Notes: generated from the letters alone by a model not told the origin. DNA of 64,000 nt from Iris pallida (GCA_029216955.1 JANAVB010031417.1:16203555-16267554), one strand, 5' to 3'; counted from the stretch's first letter, positions 24,896-37,915 are shown. Numbers and translations are program-made.

Positions 24896-25714
24896 CTTTT
24901 TTAACAACTTTTACATAATTTTTTTTAATTAAATGGTTGATGATATACACACGGCTTAGACGGCTCAATTTTGAACCGTTTCGAAGCCCCATATAATAGT
25001 GGAGATAATAATTGACATCTTTTTTATTTTTCTACAAATTACTTAGTTTCAATTTTAAAAATGAAAAATAATAATATTAATACAAGCAAAGGATGAAGTC
25101 TAGACCGTGGAGAAGAAAAATAATAGAGACAACAATTGTCAAACTCCATCACTCCCAACATCATATTTGAAGTTTCCTTTTAATTTTTTTGAACTTATTA
25201 AAAAGTATTTGTAAATGCACTTGAAAATAAAAGAGTCACCACTTCATTTACACAATGATTTTTGTAGGCCACCCCCTGTTATTCCTCACCATGTCATGTT
25301 TTCTATTTATATTTAAATATAAGACAGATTTCCAAAGTATTGGAGGTTTTTTTCAAGAGGTGAAAATGGGAGAGGATCTAAATCCTTACATTTCTCATCA
25401 TTATGTTTATTTTAACATTTTCTGGAAATTTTGTACATCTAAGTCTCAATATCCGGATTTAGTTGCTCGTCTCTATAAATGATCATTGACAAATTAAGCC
25501 ACTACGGAATTGATAAGGAAGTATCACAGTTTTTGATAGTTATAACATTATCAAAAAATTCTGACAGTTTTGTGCATATTCAGAATTATCAAAATTTTGA
25601 AAAAAAAATAGAATTGTCAAACAGTCCAGCCCATGCCAAAGCTGTCAAAATTTTGGCTGTTCTAAAATAACAAAGCTGCCAAAATTTTGACCGTCTAACA
25701 GTCGTTTAGTGTTG

Positions 25715-25815
25715 TTTTTTTTAAATCCCACGCACTCACACAATTTGGGGGACTCGAACCTTACCGTTCCCTCCGTGTTCGCTACACTACTACTAGACTA
25801 GAGAGAGCTCGGACA
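25715..25815 (-). mobile_element. Possible SINE in reverse orientation
   Basis: On the minus strand, TAGTCTAGTAGTAGTGTA (A-box-like) is followed by GGTTCGAGTCC (B box) and a short A tail. The acceptor and anticodon stems of a real tRNA are not formed. Confidence 0.4.
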
Positions 25816-27013
25816 ACAGTCCTTCAGTTATTAGGATTAAGAAAAAAAATAGTGTCGTTAACACTTTTTAATTATAGCACCTTTATCTATGACCCTATAA
25901 ATACAAGGTCTAAGTTTTTCTCAGGAAAACATGAAGAACGTTGTAATTTGTAAATTAACAAAGCTCAGTATCATCATGCGCCGTCGATACTTGATCTCAT
26001 CACTCCTGCCAGGGGCGGAGATATATATAGACTGCACGCAAAAAAAAGTCAATTTTTTTTTAATGACCCCAGGCTGCCAGCCCACTTCTCTACCTCCCTA
26101 GTATTGTATACAACTTTGCTTGCTTCTTATTCAACTCTTGTAAGATAGAGAGATTGATTGCTTCTTTACATTTCTAAAATATAAAATATTGAACTCTTCA
26201 TTCCAAAGTGGTCACTTCTCGCTAGAGAATACAAGTTTTCAATTTAAGAAAAAGCACAGCATCTTTCCATTGAACAGGAAGAAGAACTAATTGAAACAGG
26301 CAAGCCAACATAGCCCGCAACTACTAAAATTATGCTCTGACCTTCACATTATGCTCACATTTACCTGTCACAAATATGGATGTAAATTTTTTTTTTTTTG
26401 AAGAGAATACATAATCTAACTCCCAAAATAAATAATCTTGCTTGGGAATCCAGTATGCACATAGTTTGGTTTCCGGAAAGCAAAAAAAAAAAAAAAAATG
26501 ATGATGAATTGAGTACTTGTTATCTATATTTACAATGAATGCATTCTTTTTTAAAGTTTATTGTCTATGATAAATTTTGAATCATCAAATTTACAAAGAA
26601 AATTATGTCAAATTTTTGGCATAAATTTTTAGAACATTATGGTAACTATTTATCTATTAGCTAGCCCACCATACTCCAAAATTCTGACTCCGCCACTGAC
26701 TCTCCGCCACTGACTCCGCCACTATACCAAATCTTGCTCTTCTCTTCGTCGTCGCGAGAAAATACTTCATGTGGTGAACACACCAAACACAAAAAATATC
26801 GGTAAATTAGAGGAAAACACATCTGTTTACACTTCTATTGAAGTAGACAAGACCGTACAGCGAACACGGAAAATTAACACGAGGAGCTAGCATCTATAAC
26901 CACCAGTGGTGACATACATATACGATGCCTGATCTTATTATAAGATGACCTCTGATCATAACTCCTTTCAATATATACTTAGACATGTGCTGCGTGCATA
27001 GATAGAGCTTTAA

Positions 27014-27579
27014 TTAGGTGCAGTGCAGTGGATCTCCGTTGGCGAAGTAGATGGTGCAGCCCGCTCCAGCGAGACAGCAATTGCACGCAGGAGCCAGCTT
27101 CTCGCCACCTTCGGATGGGCATATCATGTACTCCGCCGCGTCGTCGGAGCAGATGTCGGGGCAGACCATAGCTTCATCAACTTGTATCATCAAACCGAAC
27201 ACTACGTACGTACGTACGCACGTACGCATAATAATAATTAATTAACACCCATAAAAGAACCAATGAAGTAGTGATAAGCTATATCAGTTTCCTTAATTAT
27301 AAGTTGTCCGCTGGTTTGGATCGCAGTCCTGACCCACGGACCACGTGTCGCTTCTCCATTAGAGGAATTGAAGAAAGGAGAGAGGGTTTGACATATTGGC
27401 ACGCGCACGGTCACTCCCGTGCGGACAGTTTAGCATTTTGCTATCAGTTTATATAATATCAGAAGGTTTAGACAATGTTTTCATTAAACATCCTCGCAAA
27501 TAATAATAAAAATATAGAAGAAAAGAAATTAAATACCGGAAAGCAGCAGAAGGGGTGTAAGGAGCTTGCTAGAAGCCAT
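27014..27579 (-). CDS. Proteinase inhibitor II (potato inhibitor II family) precursor, 76 aa, 2 exons
   Basis: Exons (minus): 27537-27579 and 27014-27201, stop TAA. The 335-bp intron has a TCCG|GTATTT donor and a TACGTAG acceptor. The first exon encodes MASSKLLTPLLLLS; together with VFGLMIQVDEA it makes a hydrophobic signal peptide of about 25 residues. The mature part has eight cysteines (28, 32, 42, 54, 56, 57, 63, 75) in the order C..C, Y-M-x-C-P, C-N-C-C, G-C, C. This is the single-domain Pin2 fold that blocks serine proteases of insects or microbes in the apoplast. A second in-frame acceptor (ATACAAG, start 27180) would remove seven residues of the signal peptide; the longer form is preferred because it gives a better hydrophobic core. 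Inhibitory specificity cannot be read. Confidence 0.85.
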
Positions 27580-27627
27580 GTTTGATTGATGGCTTGATAA
27601 GTTGATAACTCTGGGGAGGTGACCGTT

Positions 27628-27640
27628 AAGATTTATACTA
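27628..27640 (-). promoter_or_regulatory. TATA box of the inhibitor II gene
   Basis: AGTATAAATC on the minus strand, about 50 bp upstream of the ATG. This would give a 5' UTR of only about 20-25 nt. Confidence 0.5.
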
Positions 27641-27831
27641 ATTTGAGGCACATGATAGTGTTGCTTGATGAACAAGTAACCACAATTTAGAGTTTGTTCA
27701 CAAATTGTGTAATCCAAATGCTGATGGAATAGGTGATGAAACACGAGTATGATTTCGTTTAATCTACTTTTCCATATGAAATGACATGGAAGGCCTTGCG
27801 CTTCTCTCTCTCGCGACCTTCCATTTTGCAA

Positions 27832-28829
27832 ACAATTTGTAAGGTCACAATGGTCATTCTCGCTCTGACTTAATTGTCATGACTAAATCAAAGTAAACAG
27901 ATTGACCACCTGAAAGTCTTAGGACTGCAATGATTATCTAATCAGTGTTAAGTAATGCATGTTAAGTAAAGAATGCCAACTCATAATCCATAATTAATTT
28001 AGCTTCCTTGACTTGCTATATTGCATTGTTCACGCTGCATTGAGAGTCCGACGATAGCAGAGGACAGTTGTGTAGCATAAGCTGAATTGTCCGAACTTTA
28101 AGCCAGGAGCTACCAAATAAATACTAGTAGCTACCTGATTTTTTGCATGTGTATGTCTTAGCTTTTAATTGATTGAGTGATTGAGTGTTTATATAGAAGG
28201 TCTTTGGTTCGATTCTTGTAGTTGTGTAGATTTTGTAGGTTTTTCATTTTTGGAGTTATCACATGTTTTTTTTTTTCCTTAGATGCACATGCACTTAGCC
28301 CTCTCTAAAACAAATTTCTGGCTCCACCCTTATGAGGGGCAATGCATGCACTTAACGTGCGTCTGCCGACTCCGCCCATGCATGCAATATCGATCTTTGG
28401 TTTAATTCCAGGCTCCAGCAGTAGACAAATAGTCGTGTAGTACGTAGTAGTATTGTTGTGTGCTTTAGCTATGTTCGATTGTTCTTCTTTGGTTGAGTAC
28501 TTATGTTTCTTTCCATTGGATCCTTCAGGTGTTTTGAGTAATGTGCATGGTAATTTCAGGGCCGAAGCTGATATTCTTCAAAGACGAATGGACCTGGTGC
28601 GAAAAATTAATGAAGACTCATTCTTATATAAAAAATTTCTAATAATTAAAATTTCAGAAATTAAATGATCCAAACATAATATCAATTTAGAAAAATCATT
28701 CAACTACAATATCTTTCAATTGGAATAATATTCGACTGAAAGAGATAAAATAAAGCTAAACAAACAAGTATCTTTTACCATCTTCACATTAAGAACAGTG
28801 TTCTAGCATTTCTAGATAATAAACACCTT
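27832..28829. other. Intergenic; SINE-like remnant near 28150-28220
   Basis: It holds a weak SINE head (ttagcttttaattgattgag ... ggttcgattcttg, about 28157-28217). No gene was recognised; the small frame at 28453-28668 shows no domain. Confidence 0.4.
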
Positions 28830-30511
28830 CCAAGAACTTTTTTCAATGAAAATTAGAGCTAGCTTATTTAATTTTTCCTGTGACATGGCTGATTGAATGT
28901 ACAATTTCAATAACTTCAACTTGGAAAAAATCTTTTATGTATATGCAAGTCACTGAAAATTGTCAATATAGAATTCCATAGGAAAAGAATTAAATTTCTT
29001 CATAAAATTTAATATCTCAAGTGCATGGATGTCTTTTAGTAGAAAAAATTGTAAAGTTTATGGGTCATCAAATAATTCATCTCCATCAATATAAGAGCAG
29101 TCACCATATCTCAAAGTGCTTTCTGGACGACTACAACAAGCTTTCAAACCAGCTATATATATCTGATGAATTCAATTTCTCTAAACTGAACAAAAAACTG
29201 ACAATATTCTCATACTTTTGATATTGTTCGAAACTTCTCTTGAGTGATGCGGTAGCATGATCTACTATATACAAGAAGGGGTCGAGAGACATGTTGTTGA
29301 AAGAGTCAGAGATACATAGGATTTTATTTGAATCCTATAAGTCGTAGGATTTTCTATTCATTTCGAATATGAATTGAATGGAATTGAGAGAATATGTGAC
29401 TTGTGTTCATTAATTGGAAACAGTAGAAGCCTTAATTAATTGATTCATTAATTGAAAACAAATATAGTCTTAGTTAATTGATAGAATGTCCACATTGATT
29501 ACCTTAGTATACATAAGGGAGGCCAATGAATTTATAAATTATCTATTCATAAGTTAGTTTATTATTATAGTTTACATAATAAATATACATATACATTTTT
29601 AAAACTATTTATTCATAAATTTTAAATTATTTATTCATAAGTTTGAAACCTGTGGATTTTTTATAAATTCTTTTATATATGCAAGTCACTGGAAATTGTC
29701 AATAGACTTCCATAGGAAAAGAATTAAATTTCTTTATAAAATTTAATATCTCAAGTGCATGGATGTCTTTTAGTAGAAAATATTGTAAAGTTTATAGGTC
29801 ATCAAATAATTCATCTCCATCAATATAAGAGCAGTCACCATATCGATCAAAGTGCTTTCTGGACGACTACAACAAGCTTTCAAACCATCTATATATATCT
29901 GATGAATTCAATTTCTCTAAACTGAACAAAAAACTGACAATATTCTCATAGTTTTGATATTGTTCAAAACTTCTCTTGAGTGATGCATTAGCATGATCTA
30001 CTATATACAAGAAGGGTTCGAGAGACAAGTTGTTGAAAGAGTCAGAGATACATAGAATTTTATTTGAATCCTTTAAGTCGTAGGATTTTCTATTCATTTC
30101 GAATATGAATTGAATGGAATTGAGAGAATATCTGACTTGTGTTAATTAATTGGAAACAATAGAAGCCTTAATTAATTGATTCATTAATTGAAAACAAATA
30201 TAGTCTTAGTTAATTGATAGAATGTCCACATTGATTACCTTAGTATACATAAGGGAGGCCAATGAATTTATAAATTATCTATTCATAAGTTAGTTTAGTA
30301 TTATAGTTTACATAATAAATATAAATATACATTTTTAAAACTATTTATTCATAATTTTTAAATTATTTATTCATAAGTTTGAAACCTGTGAATTTTTTAT
30401 AATTATTTATCCATAATTTATTTTAGTATACATAATACATATATAAAAAATTGGAGGCCTACAAATTCAGGAGGCCTAGTGCGGTCGCACCCATTGCACT
30501 CCCCGGCCCTG
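28830..30511 (-). pseudogene. hAT transposase remnant (ZMYM1-like, C-terminal part), duplicated
   Basis: Minus-strand frames, broken by stops and shifts, read SFEQYQNYENIVSFLFSLEK, then IDGDELFDDP, then ALEILNFIKKFNSFP, then QFPVT, and FSKLKLLK-like words followed by MSQEKLNKLALIFIEK. That is the order of the C-terminal (dimerisation) part of plant hAT proteins of the zinc-finger MYM-type 1 kind. At the right, ccggccctg (30503-30511) is the CAGGGCCGG terminus common to this group. Dead element. Confidence 0.7.
28941..30412. repeat. Tandem duplication, 736-bp unit, two copies
   Basis: Words such as atatgcaagtcactg (28941 and 29677) and gtttgaaacctgtg (29641 and 30377) recur with exactly 736 bp offset. 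The copies differ at a few positions and by small indels. Each unit includes the transposase remnant described above. Confidence 0.9.
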
Positions 30512-31635
30512 GTAATTTGGCACAAAATTAATTCCTTAGGAGATTATAATTACAGACCTTTTTCGTATATATGTCACTCCAGTTCATAAGTCCAAATATT
30601 TTTTTTAACTAACGTCCACAATATTAAAATTCTAATATATTATTTAGCTCGTGCACGTGCTCAGTCGGTGTACGCTCGCATTTGAGAACGGTGGAGTGGT
30701 AGGAGGGAGGGGTAAAATCATATATTTTTTTATGGAAATTGATACTTTTTTATGGGTTGGTCTAGTTTTATTTTCTACTATTTTGAAAAAAAAAAATACG
30801 AAAAATTATAGATTTTTAGAAAATAATTCCATAGAAAATATATGATATGAAAGATACAGTTGGTGGAAAATTTGTGATGAAAATATGTTCCATGGAAGGA
30901 AAAAGAAAAGTTCAATCAAACACAAGCTTAGTTTAAAAAATCTCATATGAAGTTATAAATATATGATTTACATCTCAATTCATAAATATGCAATCTGCTT
31001 TTAGAAAATTATAATGTACTGTAGTCCACATTGTCAGAACCTAATTAATTTATGCCAAACCAATTACACACAATTTTGTTTTTGGCATAAACACCACTCT
31101 TCTTTATTATCTAGATATATGTATAGTAAGTTCTAGGTATATAAAATTATGGATTAAGCTATCTTATAATTAAAAAATAAGAAGAAGAGGAGGTAGATTG
31201 CATTATTACGAAATCGGATTTTAAATCATATATTGATAACATTATATAAGGTTTCAAACTAGATAATCTAATAATTTAAATCATAGACTGATAATATAAA
31301 ATAGATTATGGATTATATCTATAGGTTAACTTATTATTATTTCAATATTAGATAGTAGTTCAAATATAAGATAACATTAAGGTTTTGAATTATAGATTGA
31401 TAATATCGAATGGATTTTAAACAATATCAGGTTTTAAATCATCAAATAATCCAGTTGGCATTTGTGAGCAACCATTTATTTATTGTTATTATTTTTGGTG
31501 AGCAACCGAATGAATTAAAGTCCGTTTTTTTTTTTTTAAATAAATAAATTCCCGATTGGACTCCGTCAAGCTCTCCTATCCTAATTTGAAGGCGGAGTGA
31601 TGGAGTGTTTGAATGGGTCCGGTTTAAGGAAGATT
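30512..31635. other. Intergenic upstream of profilin; nothing coding
   Basis: AT-rich. Between about 31200 and 31440 the phrase tttaaatcata.a.tgataat recurs several times, probably a decayed repeat. Confidence 0.5.
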
Positions 31636-31638
31636 AAT

Positions 31639-31650
31639 GTATATATATAG
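31639..31650 (+). promoter_or_regulatory. TATA box of profilin
   Basis: tgtatatatatag about 110 bp before the profilin ATG, a normal distance for a 5' UTR of 75-85 nt. Confidence 0.55.
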
Positions 31651-31751
31651 TGTGATAGAAAGAAAGAGGAGAGGAGCAACTGAGAGAGAAATAGTACGTA
31701 CACAAAAGTGTTTGTGATCGAGAAAGAAACAAAGAAGAAGAAGAGAGAAAA

Positions 31752-32492
31752 ATGTCGTGGCAGACATACATCGACGAGCACCTCATGGCCGAGACCGAAG
31801 GCCATCATCTCACCTCTGCGGCCATCATCGGCCACGACGGCTCCATCTGGGCCCAGAGCGCAGCTTTTCCTCAGGTTTTATTTCTTTTTCTTTTTTTTCA
31901 TGTGGTATCGTGTCGTGTCAGACACATATAGGACATGTCAGGGGCACTTTAAATTAAATACGCTAAGACACATTATAATAGATGACGAATTGGTATCGTT
32001 GTGTCTCAAAATATGTCGTATCAAATTTATGTCCGTACAACATAGGATTAGAGAATTCAATCAATATGTACATTGTCGGAAAATATTTTCCAATAGTTAT
32101 TTTTCGTGGAATTATTTTCCAAAAAACTATTATTTTTCATATTTTTATCTAAACTGTTGGAAAATGAGACTTGTCCAACCTATAGAAAAATATCATTTTC
32201 TATGAAAAATAACTATTTTTTATGAAAAATAATGGCAATCACCTCACCAGTTGCCAAAATGGTTGTGTACTGGGACACGTGACACTATTTCGAAGCTGCT
32301 GGTGAAGTCTGAATCTATCTAATCGTGTTGTGCGTATATGTATGTGCAGATTAAACCTGACGAGGTCACTGGTATTATGAACGATTTTAACGAACCGGGT
32401 TCGCTCGCCCCAACCGGTCTACACCTCGCCGGAGCGAAGTACATGGTAATCCAAGGCGAACCTGGTGCTGTCATCCGTGCAAGAAGGTGGTC

Positions 32493-32530
<38 letters not shown>

Positions 32531-32734
32531 CCTTTCATTTGTTACTGTTCTAATCAATGTTTTTGTTGCTTATGCAAATTAACTTTGTAATTGTTGCAGG
32601 GGTCGGGTGGGATCACTGTGAAGAAGACGAATCAGGCTCTGATCTTTGGTGTGTACGAGGAGCCCATGACTCCAGGACAGTGCAACATGGTCGTCGAGAG
32701 GATGGGAGACTACCTCGCCGATCAGGGACTCTAG
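31752..32734 (+). CDS. Profilin, 3 exons, with an apparent 1-nt deletion at the end of exon 2
   Basis: Exons 31752-31874, 32350-32486 and 32600-32734. Exon 1 reads [12 protein letters not shown] ... [17 protein letters not shown]; exon 2 [20 protein letters not shown] then GAVIR; exon 3 [17 protein letters not shown] then [20 protein letters not shown] and ending DQGL. This is the whole of plant profilin, the small cytosolic protein that binds G-actin, poly-proline and phosphoinositides. The expected length is 131 residues with exon 2 at 138 nt. Exon 2 here is 137 nt: where profilins have two Lys codons, the sequence reads gcaagaag before the GT donor, one A short. As written, splicing puts exon 3 out of frame and stops after about seven residues, losing the C-terminal third. 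Either a sequencing error next to the C tract in intron 2, or a broken gene. All other sites are intact. Confidence 0.9.
32494..32527. repeat. 34-base C homopolymer in profilin intron 2
   Basis: An uninterrupted C run starting seven bases after the exon 2 splice donor, in an intron of only 113 bp. Confidence 0.95.
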
Positions 32735-33725
32735 ATCAACCGAAACGCCCTACCATAGGACGTTTTCCCTACAGTTTTGAAACATTTTGTTTTGCGTATT
32801 TCCATGGCCGTGGATTTTGCTGCTTCTGCATTTTTTTTTCTTGGGTGAAAATAATTTTGTGGAGGGAACAGAAATGGCTGGTGTCAATTCTGGGTTTTGT
32901 GTTTTGCTAAGTGGTGTAATTCTTTAATTTTCTTTGATGTTGTTCGAAAGGACACAAAAAAAGAAGGGAAAAAAAAAGGGAAAGGAAAAAATATTCTTGA
33001 ATAATTCATTGTTGTCGCTGCCAGTTTGCCATATGTTTGGAAATATTTCTTAAGGTCCTGCTTGGTAACGATATTTTCACTGATTTTGGAATGTTTTTGA
33101 ATCCACCGTTTGTGAAAATCGGTAGATTTTGAGGGGCTCTATTTTTTTATTTTATTTATATTCTTACAAATATATATATATATAATTATAACCGAAAATT
33201 GCTGAGAAATCCAATTTCGGGATTGGTTTTTATGAAAAACCCAATTTCGGGATTGATTTTTATGAAAAACTCACCCGCAGGATGAGTTTTATGAAATGTT
33301 CAGAATTATATATTTCCACGTTAAGTATTCCAAGATTTCCTTTAGATACTCTGTATTTACAGAATTAATACCATAACCCTCCGCACAAACTCATATTTGG
33401 ATTGCGATTCTCGTCTTCTTCTTCTTCTTTTTCACGAGAGATCTGAATTCCATTGCTCTCATCTTCAGCAGAGATCGCAAAGATCGTTCGTAGTTAACCG
33501 TGTTTTTTTTTCCAGTCGAACTCTGATCATCGCTCATCTTCTTCTTCTTTTCCGACAATTAGGTCAATTATGGAGAGAAGATCTTCTTCTTTTTTCCATA
33601 AGAGTTAGCATCGTTTTGAAAGAATAACGAAAACTCTTGAATCTTTATTCACGTCAAATTTCTTTTCACAAAACAAAAAAATAAAAAATTATGTTTCTGT
33701 CAACTGTTATTCGTCGATATAACAC

Positions 33726-34330
33726 GAAGAATAGTCATTTTCCTGCATTTTAACAAAGAGAATGTCATTCTCCGTGTAAATTAACACGGAGAATGCCATT
33801 CGCATTAATTTTTGTCTTAATTTACACGGAGAATGGCCATTCTGTGTTACTAACACGGAGAATGACTTTCTCCGTCTTAATTTACACGGAGAATGACCAT
33901 TTCCGTGCTAAATTACACGGAGAATGGCATTCTCCGTCTTAATTTAGCACGGAGAATGCCATTTTTTCGTGTAATTTAGCATGGAGAATGATCATTCTCC
34001 TACGTTTTAACACTGGGAATGACCATTATCTGTGTAAATTAACACGAAAAATGCCATTCTCCATGTAAATTAACACGGAGAATGACATTCTCCGTGTTTC
34101 TAACACGGAGAATGACCATTCTCCTGCGTTTTAACACTGGAATGACCATTCTTCGTGCTAAATTACACGGAGAATGTCCATTCTCTGTGTAAATTAAGAC
34201 GGAGAATGGTCATTCTCCGTGTAATTTAGCACGGAGAATGGCCATTCTCCGTGTAAATTAAAACGGAGAATGTCATTCTCCGTGTTAGTAACACAGAGAA
34301 TGGTCATTCTCAGTGTAAATTAAGACGAAG
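33726..34330. repeat. Palindromic minisatellite array, left part (about 18 units)
   Basis: Units of the form cacggagaatg N(1-2) cattctccgtg, each nearly its own reverse complement, are separated by ttaattta-like spacers with a period near 30 bp. Each unit can form a hairpin of 10-11 bp. The array is cut at 34330 by the LARD and resumes at 48078. Confidence 0.9.
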
Positions 34331-37300
34331 TGTCACGACCCGCACCCGGATATACGGGTACGAATACGTGGGCCACGCCCAGCCTACGCCGCGGTATCGG
34401 CGGTAGAACGCTATCAAGTATACTATACTAACTACAACATCTAAGAATCCATAACTGGAAATGTACTCATGTCACATCACGAAAACTAAGGAAGATAAGA
34501 CAAGAATTAATAACAATATCACTAGAACAACTAGAATCTACCAGTATCATAAGACAGGAAAATAAAGAAGGAACAACAAGACTAACTAAGGATAACTACC
34601 AGACAACTCACATAGAAGAATAGTGAGATCCACCTCAGCTAGCAACATCATGAAGTCCAATAACGAGGGCACAACTACTCCTAAAATTTGTCAACATATC
34701 CGGTCAGGACGGAACGAGTACATATATCTCATAACAGATCTCAAGATAGAATAAAAGCTATAAGACTGTAAATAGAGCATATACAATAAAATCATGGAGT
34801 GTACATATATGTATCATGGCATGGTAAGCTGTAGAGCTAGAGCTAGAACAAGAAAGTAGAACTAAATCAGGGTATGTACACAAATCAAGGTAAGCCATAT
34901 ATCCAATGTGTGTGAGTAGCAGTTTCAACTTGTGACCGGCTTGGGTAACTGTCAAGAATCGGCCTGGCAAGTCATAAGTGCGGTATATGACTCACACTGT
35001 TCAAGAATGCAAGGGGATATGATCACAGGCATACGCTACTACTCCCCCTACCCCAACTGGTAGAATGGATCCAAACAGTACACGTCACTGCACGGAATTC
35101 TAATGAGAAGGTCGCGAACCTTCTCTAGAATCAGTGACCATATATTGAGCAAGAGCTACAAGGGAGCTTGCACAATACATCCCAACCTAAGAAGGAGAAA
35201 CATCTCTCGTCGGGATCCAAGAATACCAATCCGTGAGAACCATGTGTCAGGAATAAGCATATCAACACTAAGTACATGAATCATAACAGTTATCATAAAT
35301 TGGGAATAAGTTATCAGAGAATGTACTCGCCTGGGGTCCTGCTGTCAATATGAATCAGGGTTCGGAGTAAAGTCACAGACCTAAAGATGAAATAATACAA
35401 GAGCTGATCTGGGTCAAAAGATATACTAACATCTAGGTCAAACTAAGACAAACTAAGACAAACTGGACGTACAGTTGACTTTGGTCAACTCCGGTCAATT
35501 CTAAGTCTAATCTAGGTTAAATAGGTCAATGGTTGACCTACAGTTTCCCTTGGTCAAAAAGTCAACGTTGATCAAGTCTGATCAAACCTAGGTCAACTGT
35601 TGACTCTACTTCGACGTCTAGTCAAAGTAGTCAACCATGGTCAAGCTAGTCTCTATAAACATCTACAAGGTCAACTTATGAATTTCAGTGATTTAGAAAT
35701 CACTGAAATCGACGGGTCTCTAAAACAACCAAAAGGAGAAAATATTATAATAATAGGGTGACACAAAAAGGGAAGAAATCTACAGATGTTGTCGGATGAT
35801 GAAACTAACATCACCAACGTGTCCAGAATGGTCAAATCAGCTAGGATAGTCTGTCCAAAAGTCCAATTTGGACATAGGGGCAAAACGGTAATTTTGGACC
35901 AAAATGATGTCCGCCGTTGGACACACTTTGCACCGAAAAACGTATCGAAATAAAAGTGCACAAAATTTAACAAATTATATGTCCACGAATCCAGAATGAC
36001 GATACGAACCCAACGGTATATCCAGAATTGGATTCCGTTGACCCAATCTCAAATTGGTCCGTTGACCCGGACATTGGAAACCGATTTGCACGGAAAAGCG
36101 TATCGGAGTCAATGTCCTCAAAACTCAGCAAATTATATGTCAATGAGTCCAGAATGACGATACGAACTCAACGGTATATCCGGAATTGGATTCCGATGAG
36201 CCGAACTCAAAATGACACGTTGACCCAGATATTGGTATCCGACTTGCACCGAAATGCGTGTCGGAACCAGTGTCCACTAAAACCTAGCAAATTATATGTC
36301 AACGAGTCCAGAATGACGATAAGAACTCAACGGTATATCCAGAATTGGATTCCGATGAGCCGACGTCAAAAAGTCCCGTTGACTCAGAAAGTGGGACCCG
36401 CTTTGCACCGAAATGCGTGCCAGGGCCCACGTTCTCCAAATCAAGCAAAATTTATATGAAAACATACCAGAACGACGCCACGAGTCTACTGGTGGTGTCA
36501 GAAATTGAATCCGGAGTCCCGGATTCAAAAATGGAATTTTACAAGTGCAACACTAAGAATTCAAACGGCCAACTTTGGCGTCGAATTCGACCGACCTAAC
36601 AAGCTCAAACTGAAATGAAATCTAAAGGGAGCAGGAAGAGGGTTATACCAGCTGTACACCGGAACTGACGGCGCGCAAAACGAAGCTGTGACGGCAAAGA
36701 TACGAACCCGCGAAGTTGGTGTCACGAAACTGTCCAAAAACAGTACAAATTAAAACGTCAACTTGGTGGCCGGTTTTGATGTATCAAACGACAAAATTAA
36801 TGGTTCAAATTTGACAGGGATGAAGGGGTATATACCGAGATTGAGACGGAGCGAAGAAATCGCCGATCCAACGGTCGGGTTGTCCAGAAAATCGGCACGA
36901 AGTTGCTATCCCGAAACACCATTTCTGAAACTTTCCCGCGCGCGCGTCGACGGGAACCCGTGCCAAACGCACGAATCGACTATGCATCGCGCCGGAGAAG
37001 GAGGCGCTGGCCCGGGGGAGTTCGCCGGGGTCGCGCACGGCCGGGGGGGCTCGCCGGCGGCGGAGCGCGCGGCGGCGCGCGCTGCTGCTGCAGCAGCTGC
37101 TGCCACGTGCGCTGCGCTGTTGCCCGCTGTTGCGGCTGCTGCACGGGGCGGTCAGCGGCCACGTGGTGGCGCACGGCGGAGCCGTGGTGGCGGAGGCGAG
37201 GTGGCGCGGTGGAGGTTGGCCGGAGGAGGGGGTGGCGAGCGGTGGTTGTGGTGGGATGGTGGTGATGGTGTGGTGTGGTGGTATTGATGGTTATGAAGAT

Positions 37301-37858
37301 GGTGGTGAGTATGATGGTGATGATGATGATGAAGATGATGATGAAGATGACGGTGAAGGAGAAGGAGAAGAGGGATAGTCGGGGAGGAGCTCAGCCGGGG
37401 ATGAGGAGGAGGTCAATCGGCCATGCATGGGATGGTGGTCGGCCATTAATGAAGACTGGTGGTGGTGTGTGAGTATGTGGAGAGGAAGAGAGAAAGAGAG
37501 TGAAAAAAAATGTATGTGTGTGTGTGTTTAATATAGAAAGAGAGTGAGAGGGTGAGAATAGAGAGAGGGGTGTGCTCGGGTACAAAAAGGGATGGGTTGT
37601 CCTGGTTGGGGGGGGGGGGGGGATGTGTGTGATGGAGTGATGGTGAGAGGAAGAGAGAGATTATATAATATGTGTAGGTGTGTGCATATAATATATAGAG
37701 AGAAAGGGAGAGAGATAGATATTTAATGAGAGAGAGAGAAAGTAGAGAGAGAGGGTGGGGAAGGTCGGCTGATAGTGTAGGGGGGATTGTGGGTGTTTGA
37801 TTATGGGAGAGAGAAAGAGTGTATATATATATATATATGTATATGGGAGAGAGAAAGA

Positions 37859-37915
<57 letters not shown>

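Larger units (their letters stand above)
22501..27013. other. Intergenic spacer, AT-rich; no gene seen
   Basis: Between the carrier and inhibitor genes. It contains a G tract (22939-22960 then 22962-22969), a hairpin and SINE remnants listed separately, and a repeated phrase tgactccgccac near 26690-26720. Small open frames here have no recognisable features. Confidence 0.6.

Noticed and set aside
25740..25770. A tRNA gene around the GGTTCGAGTCC motif
   Set aside because: The D and anticodon stems and a paired acceptor stem are missing; a SINE remnant is more likely.
32557..32910. Separate 117-aa gene overlapping profilin exon 3
   Set aside because: It is an out-of-frame reading of profilin exon 3 and its 3' UTR.
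36763..37380. Ala/Gly/Arg-rich frames in the LARD LTRs (also 2374-2928, 8669-9318, 45931-46612)
   Set aside because: Low-complexity translations of GC-rich and GATG/GGTGG tracts; not conserved in frame between the LTR copies.
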